A stretch of 13,543 nucleotides of DNA from DATDAW01 sp036524675 (GTDB taxonomy: Bacteria > Verrucomicrobiota > Verrucomicrobiia > Chthoniobacterales > DASVRZ01): NCBI GenBank assembly GCA_036524675.1, contig DATDBU010000082.1, positions 1 through 13,543 on the forward strand, given 5' to 3'. This document shows positions 1 to 7,606 of this stretch, one piece after another. Position 1 is the first letter of the stretch; every line of letters begins with the position of its first letter. The notes under the pieces were generated by a model. That model was not told the DNA's origin, did not search any database, and was given only the letters and a program-made list of their open reading frames with translations. The position numbers and the translations under genes are program-made.

Positions 1-597
1 GTGACGTTCGTTAGTGCCGGGAGCGGTCATTCACTGGCGTTAAAGAGCGACGGAAGCGTGTGGGCCTGGGGTGCCAATGGATCCGGGCAATTGGGCAACA
101 GCACTCCGGTTCGGAGCGTGGTGCCCGTGCAGGTGAATGGATGGGCAGACGTAATAGCTGTGGTTGCCGGTGATTATCACTCGATGGTATTAAAAGCCGA
201 CGGAAGCGTCTGGGCGTGGGGGTCCAATGGATCTGGCCAGTTGGGCAGCAACACGACGACGGGTAGTGTGACGCCTGTGCAGGTGAACGGATTGACAAAT
301 GTGGTTGCTGTAGCTGCCGGGAGCAGTCATTCCCTGGCGTCGAAGAGCGACGGAAGCGTCTGGGCCTGGGGTGCCAATTGGTCCGGTCAACTGGGCAACA
401 ACACAACGACCGAGAGTCCGACGCCGATTCAGGTGAGTATCGTTGGGGGAGTATCGAAAATCGCTGCCGGCTCCAGCCACACTATCGTGTTGAAGGAGGA
501 TGGAACCCTCACCAGTTGGGGAGACGGTTCTTTTGGCCAGCTTGGCATCGGCATTGGCGGATCCTCGTCGATCGCTTCTCCGGTTCGCGGCTTCAAT
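1..597 (+). repeat. RCC1 tandem repeat array, 150-nt period
   Basis: The Asp codon of the 'DG' core of each blade falls at 49, 199, 349 and 499, an exact 150-nt (50-residue) period. The first three units share the identical 11-mer gacggaagcgt. The fourth is clearly diverged (DGTLTSWG) and is likely the closing blade. This is direct sequence evidence for recent or homogenised duplication within the propeller-coding region. Confidence 0.9.
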
Positions 598-1617
598 TTG
601 CTGATTGGGGCCCCCACGGTTTCCATTATCAGCCCGGCGAACGATGCGACGGCCGTCCTGGGGCAGGTGATCCATTTTCAGGTCAGCACCGGCGCCACCG
701 CAGGCACAGTGACCGAGGTGAATTTCTTTAACGAAGGAACCAAGATCGGGACATCGACGGTCACTCCTTTCGATTGGGCCTGGACACCGAATACATGGGG
801 CGATTTCCAAATCACGGCCGTTGCCACCGACAGCAGCGGGTCCACTTCCTTGCGTTCGGATATCGTCGCAATCCACGTCGCCTACGACAGTGACAATAGC
901 GGTTTGGGCGATTGGTGGGAATTGGCAAACTTCGGACATCTGGGCGTAAACCCGAACGCAGATCCTGATGGCGACGGGTTCACCAATCTCCAGGAACGCG
1001 AGCAGGGCAGCGACCCAAAGAACTATTACAACGGCGAGGCACCTGTTCTCTCGGTCCTCGGTGGCGATGGCCAGACCGGCGCTCCCGGCACCATCCTGCC
1101 CCAATCATTTGCCATCAAGATCACCAACTCGGATGGAACCCCTCTCGTAAATGCGCCCGTCCGGTTCGGTCCGGTTCAAGGCGGCGGCTCACTCTCGGCC
1201 AGCGAATATGGCTCGACTACGGCTCAGTTGCTCAACCTCCGCACCGGTCCCGGCGGCGCCGTCTCTGTGTGGCACATCCTTCCGGATATTCCGAGCGCGA
1301 CGGTCTTTGTCGCAGCTTCCGCAGGCCTTGGCGCAGCCACTGCCCAAATAACCTTTTCTGCGCATACCTCGACCACCTCAACGACGGCGCCCGCCGCGCC
1401 CGGACGCCCGGTCATATCCCTTCAGAACGAAGAAACCGAGGCTTTGGTCGAGTGGGTCGACAAATCCAGCAACGAAACAGCCTTTTACGTCGAGCGCACC
1501 GAGGACGGCGTCAACTGGACCCGGCGCGCCACATTACCGCCCAACACGACCGCTTGGACGGACCACGAACTTACTCCGGGTTGGGCCTACGTCTACAGGG
1601 TCGTTGCGCATAACTGA
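1..1617 (+). CDS. Secreted RCC1-repeat / Ig-like / TSP3 / FN3 multidomain protein, 5' partial
   Basis: The frame is open from base 1, and the first codon already lies inside an RCC1 blade, so the N-terminus (signal peptide and probably more blades) is outside the window. Residues about 1-195 hold four RCC1-type blades of 50 residues with the recurring pattern AGxxHSxxLKxDGSVWAWG...GQLG. Residues 204-293 look like a bacterial Ig-like fold (starts PTVSIISPANDATAV). Residues 296-340 carry a calcium-binding TSP3/EF-like motif (DPDGDGFTNLQE). Residues 348-455 resemble an invasin-like Big_1 domain, and 463-538 an FN3 domain. RCC1 propellers and these domains are common in exported PVC-group proteins and act in adhesion or protein binding; no enzymatic motif is visible. 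The FN3 domain stops at YRVVAHN, before the usual last strand, so the C-terminus may be shortened. The next gene starts 18 nt downstream, which suggests an operon. Domain calls are from pattern recognition. Confidence 0.8.
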   Translation: MTFVSAGSGHSLALKSDGSVWAWGANGSGQLGNSTPVRSVVPVQVNGWADVIAVVAGDYHSMVLKADGSVWAWGSNGSGQLGSNTTTGSVTPVQVNGLTNVVAVAAGSSHSLASKSDGSVWAWGANWSGQLGNNTTTESPTPIQVSIVGGVSKIAAGSSHTIVLKEDGTLTSWGDGSFGQLGIGIGGSSSIASPVRGFNLLIGAPTVSIISPANDATAVLGQVIHFQVSTGATAGTVTEVNFFNEGTKIGTSTVTPFDWAWTPNTWGDFQITAVATDSSGSTSLRSDIVAIHVAYDSDNSGLGDWWELANFGHLGVNPNADPDGDGFTNLQEREQGSDPKNYYNGEAPVLSVLGGDGQTGAPGTILPQSFAIKITNSDGTPLVNAPVRFGPVQGGGSLSASEYGSTTAQLLNLRTGPGGAVSVWHILPDIPSATVFVAASAGLGAATAQITFSAHTSTTSTTAPAAPGRPVISLQNEETEALVEWVDKSSNETAFYVERTEDGVNWTRRATLPPNTTAWTDHELTPGWAYVYRVVAHN

Positions 1618-1635
1618 TTCAAACCGAGAAACAAA

Positions 1636-4600
1636 ATGATGCTTTCAGTATTTGCTGCCCGCGTTTCGACAGCCACACCTCGCCGTCAGTCCAGGCTGGA
1701 CGTTCGCGCCATCGTCCTAATCGTTCTTTGGATGATGCTGGTTTCTATGGTCGTCCCGATCACTCGCGCTGCTGACTCTCCCTCTCCCAATGCTCCGAGC
1801 CGTTCCGGGGACACCGACGGCGACGGCCTTCTCGATGAGGAAGAAGCTGAAATCGGCGCCAATCCCAACAACCCTGACACCGACGGTGATGGTGTAAACG
1901 ATGGCGAGGATGGTTGGGCCTTAACTCCTGAATTGAGTCCTCCGAGACTGCCGGATTTCAGTTATGTGGCGATCAAAATAGGTGGCCACGCGTGTGGCCT
2001 GAATAACAAGAATGAAGTTTTGTTGGCGGAATGGGACCATTCGGAACTCGTCTCCGTGGCAATCTGGAAATCCGGGGAGAAAATTAGCATTCCAATTCCC
2101 GGAGGGTGGGGAGAAGACATTATCTTTGTCAACAATCTCAACGATAATGGGCAATTCCTGGCGATCTCAGGTGGCTGGGACGAATCAGGCGACCCAAAAC
2201 CAAGTCGGGTTCATCGATTTGGTAATAGCGGATGGACAACTTTGGGGCACTCCATCGAAATTCCAAGTGATCGAGTAACGAATTATTGCGAAGGCCCCAA
2301 GCATTCCTCTACAACAACCTTCGAATTTGATACCATTACTATAGAGGAGAGTTTTGAAGACCTTTGCATGAATGCTTCGGGGACAGTCGCCGGGCCGATG
2401 CGAGGGCGAGCGGTAATTTTCAACCCAGTGGTTGATCTTGGGAACTATCGCGATTCGAATGACAGATTGATTGAGACTGATCCCATTGTAACATGCGATC
2501 CTCCACTTACCGCGAAAGATACTTTCGATAATACCAATGGTGTGGATGACCGGAGCCAAGTGACGGACCTCGCAAACGACGGAACCCTCATCGGGATAAG
2601 TATTGATTCCGATGGTCTAACACAAGTCTACAGAGGCATTGTTTGGGGGCAGGATTATGGCATTACCGCACTGGACTACGGATTCCCACTGGACATCACG
2701 ATTGATGACAATGGGAGAAAAGTCATCTTTGGAATCGCCACAGCCCAGACTTATCAAGATTATCAAAGTGCGTTGTACGCGGCTGTATGGATTGATTCTG
2801 ACAATGGTTTCAAAAAAGTACCACTAAGCACCAAATCCAGCTCCATCTGCTCCGCCGTTAACTATCATCACGACATTAACAGACGGATGGAAATTCTTGC
2901 GACAAGCGCCGCAAACGGCAAACCGTTGCTAATGCGCAACGCCATGGCGAAGCCTTTGGAGGAATTGCTGCCGGACGCGGTCGATGGGGATAAAGTATCC
3001 GTGGCAGTAAGCATTAACGATCATGGGACTATCCTCGGTTGGAACAGGTCAGGCGAGAACGTGCTCCTCCTGCCAGTGGAGATAGTCCCGGACTTTAACC
3101 GGGATGGAGTCATCGATGACAAAGACCGTGGGAAGGTCACGGAAACTGAGCCGTGGCGGTTTTGGATCAATGATGATGCCGATTCGGGGGAGACGGGCGG
3201 TGACGATATTCCGGGGGCCACGGTGACCTACAGCGCAGGAGTGCCGACAAGTGCCGGGCCGGACTATGGCCAAATTATGAGTGGGCAGCCGACCGTGAAC
3301 GGCATCCGTGACCTCGTGGATTTCTTCCCGCTATTTCTCGACATCAAGAAACTGATCGAACTTTTGCCCCCAGGTGCCAACGCTATCTACAAACTCAAAC
3401 ACGAGACCGGCGCATTAAACTTCGCCTACACCGACTTGAAGCCCGCCGGGGCGGAGAACGAACGCGCGGGAGCGTATCTGAAGAATGTGTCAGCAGCGGA
3501 GCAACTAAAGGACGTTCAGACATTTCAAATCACCGCTACAGGTGTGCAACTGACCACCGAGTTTTTGAACAAGATCAAGGACAACGGGAGCGGTGTGATT
3601 TTGCTTGAGGGGCGATCGAGAGTGACGGCTGTGGATAAAAAGCCGCTAATCCTGGAGGTCAGCAACGCGCTGGGGCAAGAGGTCTGCGAGGTGAAGTTCC
3701 ACTTGGCCATCGACGACGTGGAAACGATGTTTCGGCACAAAAACATCAGATCCGTCGTGCAATGGAGCGGCCAAGTGCCGGGGCGGGCTGATTATGACGG
3801 TGAACCCGGTGGTTATGGCCCGAAGAATTACCCGGACAACCTATGCATCAACAAAAACTTTGTCTTCGTGCATGGCTACAATGTCAACGGAGAGCAAGCT
3901 CGTGGCTGGCAGGCAGAAGTTTTCAAGCGTATGTTTTGGTCTGGAAGCCGCGCGAAGTTTCATGGGGTGAGCTGGTCCGGAGATCGTGGACAGTGGAATA
4001 TTCCGCTACTAGGCCTTAGGACGCCAAATTTTCACAACTCTGTGAATGACGCCTTTGCATCTGCCCATGCATTGAAAAACTATGTTCAGGGACTTAATGG
4101 TGAAACCACCATTGCAGCCCACAGCCTAGGCAATCTCGTGACATCCAGCGCTCAAAGTGACTGGGGAATGAGCGTCGCCAATTATTTCATGACAAATGCG
4201 GCTATGTCCTTGGAACAACTCAATGCAAATACAGCATCTGATACACGAATGATCGGAGATGGCTGGGCAGATTACAAACCACGGCTCTGGCCTTCGGAAT
4301 GGCATTCTCTTTTTGCAGGAATGAGTGACGGACGGAGCAACCTGACATGGAGGGGACGCTGTGCTGCTTACACCGGTAAGCGAGTAAACTTTTACTCTGA
4401 TGTATCAGGCGGTCTTGGGGATCATGTGATGCGAACTCCACCAGAAGCATATCAAGATGATGCGATCATCCAGCTAAACGCCGCCTGGGGTGCTTTCATT
4501 GGCGGTGATTCGGACGGAAGTCACGCATTTTGCCTGCAAGAACGATTGAAAGGAAAGTTTATCTTACCCTCAATGGGAGGCACTTACGGAGGCTGGAAAT

Positions 4601-5019
4601 TCAATATCGATTGGTTTGTTTTCGACGATCCGGTCAATGGCGGAAACCCCCACTTTCCAGAGCCAGATGAAACATGGCAGCTCACTAATCCTAAACTGCG
4701 AGGCATGCCATTTTTTGATGATAATTATCCAACTGACTTATACGGCTCTGATGGCAGTTCCTATGCCACTCAGAATCGCAACACGCTACTATCAGAAATG
4801 ATCCCCGCACTCAGCTTGGCAGTGGGTGGAAATCCCGTTTCTGGATATTCACTTCAAAATAACATAGACATGCAGGATCAAATGCATCTCGGATGGCCTG
4901 CTGGAAGAACCAGCAATGATGACCCTGTTGCTTGGTGGCATGGAGATCTAAAAGATGTCAGCTACACCTACGTTTTTCTGCTGTTCGATAAATGGGTGGA
5001 ATTGGGAGGACTTAAATGA
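1636..5019 (+). CDS. Exported TSP3-repeat protein with C-terminal alpha/beta-hydrolase (lipase-like) domain
   Basis: 1127 residues. An N-terminal signal or anchor segment lies at residues about 24-46 (basic region, then AIVLIVLWMMLVSMVV, possible cleavage after TRAA). Residues 58-94 hold two TSP3-type calcium motifs (DTDGDGLLDEEE and DTDGDGVNDGED). Residues about 105-480 are beta-rich with HAF-like phrases (LNDNGQFLAISGG, INDHGTILGWNRSG), suggesting a propeller. Residues 485-515 carry a dockerin-like motif (PDFNRDGVIDDKD) followed by FWINDDADSGE, and a segment RDLVDFFPLFLDI begins at 558. The C-terminal domain has an oxyanion-type turn FVHGYN (His746-Gly747) and a nucleophile elbow AHSLGN with Ser830, typical of alpha/beta-hydrolases such as esterases and lipases. 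The acid and His partners were not assigned. Two Met codons (1636, 1639) can start it, with only a weak GAGAAA ribosome-binding site. The substrate is unknown. Confidence 0.82.
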   Translation: MMLSVFAARVSTATPRRQSRLDVRAIVLIVLWMMLVSMVVPITRAADSPSPNAPSRSGDTDGDGLLDEEEAEIGANPNNPDTDGDGVNDGEDGWALTPELSPPRLPDFSYVAIKIGGHACGLNNKNEVLLAEWDHSELVSVAIWKSGEKISIPIPGGWGEDIIFVNNLNDNGQFLAISGGWDESGDPKPSRVHRFGNSGWTTLGHSIEIPSDRVTNYCEGPKHSSTTTFEFDTITIEESFEDLCMNASGTVAGPMRGRAVIFNPVVDLGNYRDSNDRLIETDPIVTCDPPLTAKDTFDNTNGVDDRSQVTDLANDGTLIGISIDSDGLTQVYRGIVWGQDYGITALDYGFPLDITIDDNGRKVIFGIATAQTYQDYQSALYAAVWIDSDNGFKKVPLSTKSSSICSAVNYHHDINRRMEILATSAANGKPLLMRNAMAKPLEELLPDAVDGDKVSVAVSINDHGTILGWNRSGENVLLLPVEIVPDFNRDGVIDDKDRGKVTETEPWRFWINDDADSGETGGDDIPGATVTYSAGVPTSAGPDYGQIMSGQPTVNGIRDLVDFFPLFLDIKKLIELLPPGANAIYKLKHETGALNFAYTDLKPAGAENERAGAYLKNVSAAEQLKDVQTFQITATGVQLTTEFLNKIKDNGSGVILLEGRSRVTAVDKKPLILEVSNALGQEVCEVKFHLAIDDVETMFRHKNIRSVVQWSGQVPGRADYDGEPGGYGPKNYPDNLCINKNFVFVHGYNVNGEQARGWQAEVFKRMFWSGSRAKFHGVSWSGDRGQWNIPLLGLRTPNFHNSVNDAFASAHALKNYVQGLNGETTIAAHSLGNLVTSSAQSDWGMSVANYFMTNAAMSLEQLNANTASDTRMIGDGWADYKPRLWPSEWHSLFAGMSDGRSNLTWRGRCAAYTGKRVNFYSDVSGGLGDHVMRTPPEAYQDDAIIQLNAAWGAFIGGDSDGSHAFCLQERLKGKFILPSMGGTYGGWKFNIDWFVFDDPVNGGNPHFPEPDETWQLTNPKLRGMPFFDDNYPTDLYGSDGSSYATQNRNTLLSEMIPALSLAVGGNPVSGYSLQNNIDMQDQMHLGWPAGRTSNDDPVAWWHGDLKDVSYTYVFLLFDKWVELGGLK
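5004..5010 (+). promoter_or_regulatory. Strong Shine-Dalgarno for the downstream exported protein
   Basis: GGGAGGA lies inside the last codons of the hydrolase gene, 5 nt ahead of the ATG at 5016. Together with the ATGA start/stop overlap it supports that start and coupled translation of the pair. Confidence 0.75.
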
Positions 5020-5945
5020 AAATTATATTCCTGATTGCAATATTAACTTTTATCGCTTTTCCAACTGGACGAGGAGGCATTTCGCCACCCCAGGCAGCTC
5101 TAACAGTTAAAGTTTTGGATGAATTCGCTCAACCTATCGCAGGGGCAAGAATTTCCATTAGAGCAGCCGATAAGGATAACATTCAAAAGCAGAATGGCAA
5201 GTCGGATCAGAATGGCACATTTACCGGTCAAATGCCGTCTTTTGGATTTCTCAATTACTCGACTGGTTGCGAAGGATATTACTCAAGTTGGGGTGTATAT
5301 CGGTTCAAGAGAGGTGCGATGAATGGCGACATTACTGAATGGGCAAATCGTCAATGGGAGCCATGGAACCCAACTGTCGAAGTGGTGCTAAAGAAAAAGG
5401 GTAATCCCATTCCTATGTATGCGAAGCGTATAGACATTGTTCCGCCAGTTGCAGATGGCACGGCAATAGGATTCGACTTTATAGAAGGCGACTGGCTCAC
5501 GCCTTATGGAAAGGGCAAAGTCGCCGACTTAATTTTCTCCGGCACAGGCACCTTTGAAAAAGGTGATTACAAAGTAATGTGGACCTTCACCAATGTCGGC
5601 GATGGCATTCAGGTTCACCTTTATGATGGCGGGCCCCGTAGTCAACTGGCCTCACCCGCAAAGGCACCTATCGACGGTTATTTGCCACATGTTACGGTTG
5701 ACGGCGAAGGGCGAATACCAGGGCAACCGGGTAATGATCGCCCGCTTTGTTTCACTTTCCGTGTAAGGACGGTTGTTGATAATGCCGGAAAGGTGATTAC
5801 CGCGCATTACGGGAAAATTTATACCGCTGGTTACAGATTCGTGTATTATTTTAACCCGATACAAAACTCACGAGTTTTGGAGTTTGATGTTAAGCATAAT
5901 CTCTTTAATGATTTGAAATTCACCGGTCCGATCAACGACCCTTAA
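5016..5945 (+). CDS. Exported protein with N-terminal carboxypeptidase-regulatory-like domain, function unknown
   Basis: 309 residues. The start ATG overlaps the upstream stop (ATGA) and has an excellent Shine-Dalgarno, so translation is probably coupled to the hydrolase gene. The N-terminus MKIIFLIAILTFIAFPTG is a clear signal peptide without an obvious lipobox Cys. Residues about 29-75 match the carboxypeptidase-regulatory-like beta-sandwich pattern: LTVKVLDEFAQPIAGARISI, then a ...SDQNGTFTG turn. The remaining 200 residues are beta-rich and aromatic (GKIYTAGYRFVYYFNP, VLEFDVKHNLFNDL). I recognise no enzymatic motif there, and they look like a conserved PVC-type domain of unknown function. 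Tight coupling suggests it partners the hydrolase as a chaperone, inhibitor or surface subunit, but this is inference. Base composition looks more AT-rich than in the cofactor genes to the right. Confidence 0.78.
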   Translation: MKIIFLIAILTFIAFPTGRGGISPPQAALTVKVLDEFAQPIAGARISIRAADKDNIQKQNGKSDQNGTFTGQMPSFGFLNYSTGCEGYYSSWGVYRFKRGAMNGDITEWANRQWEPWNPTVEVVLKKKGNPIPMYAKRIDIVPPVADGTAIGFDFIEGDWLTPYGKGKVADLIFSGTGTFEKGDYKVMWTFTNVGDGIQVHLYDGGPRSQLASPAKAPIDGYLPHVTVDGEGRIPGQPGNDRPLCFTFRVRTVVDNAGKVITAHYGKIYTAGYRFVYYFNPIQNSRVLEFDVKHNLFNDLKFTGPINDP

Positions 5946-6063
5946 ATCATGGGCATTTTCATTCATAGGAACCGCCTAATAATTATACTTCCACCTCGTG
6001 ATACAGACACGGTGTCGAGGCTTATAGTCTACGCGAGATCACATCCGCCATTTACTGTAAACG

Positions 6064-6222
6064 ATGAATTTTCCGTCTTCTTATTCGGATGAATCACCGA
6101 TCGTCGCTTTCATCATTGCCGCAACTATTAGTGGGCTGGTGCTTGGCGCGTTGACTGTCTGGCGGCCGAGTGTCGGAATGCTTTGGCTCGGCATTGTCGA
6201 GGTAGTCTTTCCAGTGGCGTAG
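6064..6222 (+). pseudogene. Small membrane-protein gene, probably frameshifted
   Basis: An ATG at 6064 opens a 52-codon frame with a hydrophobic helix (IVAFIIAATISGLVLGALTVW, residues about 13-33) and a second hydrophobic stretch (GMLWLGIVEVVFPV) that meets a TAG. In the third frame, from about 6209, translation continues as SGVVSVFIIPSLLAQRDIG, then FPLLLASFPCVVFFLILG, again hydrophobic, followed by a basic tail (KSRHKG). The most economical reading is one multi-span membrane protein broken by a single-base indel near 6205-6220. It could instead be an intact 52-residue peptide, or chance. No family is recognised. It sits between the exported-protein operon and mobile-element debris, which fits decay. 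Confidence 0.35.
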
Positions 6223-6389
6223 TTTCTGTTTTTATTATCCCCTCCCTGCTCGCGCAACGCGACATCGGATTTCCTCTGCTTCTAGCAAGCTTTCCATGCG
6301 TGGTTTTTTTTCTTATACTCGGTCGGCGTAGCTGCGTTGGTGGCACTGCCAAGTCGCGTCATAAAGGCCATTCTGTTTCGCCGACAAAA

Positions 6390-6407
6390 ATGATCCCGCC
6401 GGATCAT
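6390..6407. repeat. Short inverted repeat (7-bp arms, 4-nt loop)
   Basis: ATGATCC-cgcc-GGATCAT is a perfect 7-bp inverted repeat at the left edge of the mobile-element debris. It has no T-run on either side, so it is not a typical intrinsic terminator. It could be a remnant of a transposon end or an attachment-like site. Confidence 0.35.
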
Positions 6408-6647
6408 GCGGCGTCACGTTCCCTGCTCTCCAGCCGTAACCGCCCGCGGCCAGCCGCCAAGCCTCCCGACCGAACCAGCAAGCCACCCGGCGGCGGCCGC
6501 GCCGCCTGGCTGCGCGAATACCTGCTTCATGTGCGCCCGATCCTGTTCCGCAGCCATCCAGGTCGCGGGGCTGTGGAAAAACTCTTCGTCACCACCCAGC
6601 GCACCGCGCTGCGTCCAGGCATCCTTTGGCACCTGGTCAGGCGGCGG
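6406..6647 (+). pseudogene. Decayed C-terminal fragment of a tyrosine recombinase/integrase
   Basis: In the third frame, 6501-6647 reads AAWLREYLLHVRP, then LFVTTQRTALRPGILWHLV and RRR. This resembles the stretch before the catalytic HxLRH box of XerD/phage-integrase type recombinases (pattern W..eYl..vRp.l....lFvt..g..l.pg.lw..vrR). Just upstream, the first frame gives RRHVPCSPAVTARG, similar to the r.VPl...a segment that precedes it in that family, so an indel likely separates the two. The catalytic Arg, His and Tyr boxes are absent, so the fragment cannot be active. The call rests on remembered consensus only and could be chance similarity in GC-rich sequence. Confidence 0.4.
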
Positions 6648-6651
6648 AATA

Positions 6652-6800
6652 TTGAAAACGGATTCGCTGGGCCGGGTGCGGACGGATCGTGCCAGGCGGG
6701 AAGCGATCCTCGATGAGTTTGAGCGCAGCGGCGGCAGTGGAGCCGAATTTGCGTTTCTAGGGCACCACCAGCTATGCATCGTTCAACCCTGCGGGTTTCA
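6652..6800 (+). pseudogene. Remnant of an IS66-type accessory protein (TnpA-like)
   Basis: From the TTG at 6652 the first frame reads KTDSLGRVRTDRARRE, then ILDEFERSGGSGAEFA. This closely resembles the N-terminus of the small helix-turn-helix accessory protein encoded first in IS66-family elements of Verrucomicrobia-like genomes (pattern K.D.LGRVR.....R..lLdEFErSG.sg..FA). After residue 36 the frame departs from the expected pattern, while the second frame, from 6761, gives GTTSYASF, which resembles the expected AGxxYxTFxxW. A one-base frameshift near 6758-6760 is therefore likely. No tnpB or transposase follows, so this is an isolated relic next to the recombinase fragment. Confidence 0.5.
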
Positions 6801-6831
6801 TCCGGGGCGTTTCATCTTGCCGAGCTGGTAG

Positions 6832-6852
6832 GGCGGTTTCGATGAAACCGCC
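6832..6852. terminator. Perfect 9-bp hairpin downstream of the cofactor operon
   Basis: GGCGGTTTC-gat-GAAACCGCC is a perfect 9-bp stem with a 3-nt loop, about 115 nt beyond the coaB stop on the minus strand. Neither side has a T-tract, so intrinsic termination is unproven. It could be a factor-dependent end, an mRNA-protecting hairpin or a mobile-element end. Confidence 0.35.
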
Positions 6853-6967
6853 GTGGGACGTCGCTGCAGCACGAACCAGAACTCGCGGGCCACTAATCCG
6901 CCCGCACGGTTCCGTTGACTCCGGGTTTTCTCGGCAGTTTCGGCAGGTTGTTTCGAGAAAAGGGCTC

Positions 6968-7606
6968 CTAGAAATGTATCAACCTCTCCACCAGAGCTAT
7001 TTTGTTTCTATATTCGACCAGGCTGCCGTCGGGAGTTAGTATGCCAAAGCCGGGGCCGTAGGCTGAGCCATTGAGGACCGATGCGTCAATGCGATTCTCT
7101 GCGATCTGCCGGCGGCCTTTTTCAACGACCTCAGCGCGGGAACCTTCTATCTCGTATTTCCACGCTGTAATAGTCGCTGCTGGGAATAGATCGCGGAGGT
7201 AGGCGAGCACTTTCGGGGCGGGGACGAGCTTAAGGGTCAACTCGGAGACGGTGCTGGGGATTTTTCCTGCGGGAAGAGGTTTGCCGCCGTCACCAGTGAT
7301 TTCGACGACGCGAAAATCCGTGAGGGCGGCAGCATGATAGATGGCGCTCACGTTTTCCGTCTGGGAAATGTTACGGAGAACGGACAGCAGGTCATCGTTC
7401 GTAATAAAGCGGCGGACTGTAATGGGAGGCGTTGGACTCGGCCATGTCGCGCCGTGCCCTTTGCAGCAAATGACGCGGTGCCCGGCTTGGGCAAAAGCTT
7501 CTGCCAACAGAACGCCGAGTTCCCCAGTGGAGAAATTTGTAATCCTCCGGACCCGATCGATCGGTTCCGACGCCGGACCACACGTGATAACGATGGCGGG
7601 CGTCAT
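6968..7606 (-). CDS. coaB: Phosphopantothenate--cysteine ligase, stand-alone CoaB
   Basis: 212 residues, the length of a single CoaB domain; there is no CoaC (decarboxylase) half. It catalyses nucleotide-dependent joining of 4'-phosphopantothenate and cysteine, the second step from pantothenate to coenzyme A, in the cytoplasm. The N-terminus ITCGPASEPIDRVRRITN plus FSTGELG matches the DFP/CoaB signature (ITxGxTxEPIDxVRxItNxSSGxxG). Asn24 sits at the conserved substrate-contact position, and the usual Lys of SSGK is Glu here. GKIPS...ELTLKLVPAPKVL matches the catalytic-Lys region, and NRIDASVLNGSAYGPGFG matches the C-terminal part. The ATG overlaps the birA stop (ATGA, 7603-7606), so translation is coupled. 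A separate coaC would be expected elsewhere in the genome. Confidence 0.9.
   Translation of the reverse strand: MTPAIVITCGPASEPIDRVRRITNFSTGELGVLLAEAFAQAGHRVICCKGHGATWPSPTPPITVRRFITNDDLLSVLRNISQTENVSAIYHAAALTDFRVVEITGDGGKPLPAGKIPSTVSELTLKLVPAPKVLAYLRDLFPAATITAWKYEIEGSRAEVVEKGRRQIAENRIDASVLNGSAYGPGFGILTPDGSLVEYRNKIALVERLIHF

Noticed and set aside
190..1104. 304-codon minus-strand frame opposite the RCC1 gene
   Set aside because: It is a shadow of the strongly periodic plus-strand coding region; its translation is rich in Arg/Cys/Gly with no domain pattern.
5990..6025. Possible terminator after the third exported-protein gene (CCTCG...CGAGG)
   Set aside because: Only a 5-bp stem with a long loop and no T-run; too weak to call.
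6414..6779. 121-codon minus-strand frame in the mobile-element debris
   Set aside because: It lies opposite the recombinase- and TnpA-like fragments, which have recognisable motifs on the plus strand; the minus translation is Ala/Gly/Pro-rich and motif-free.
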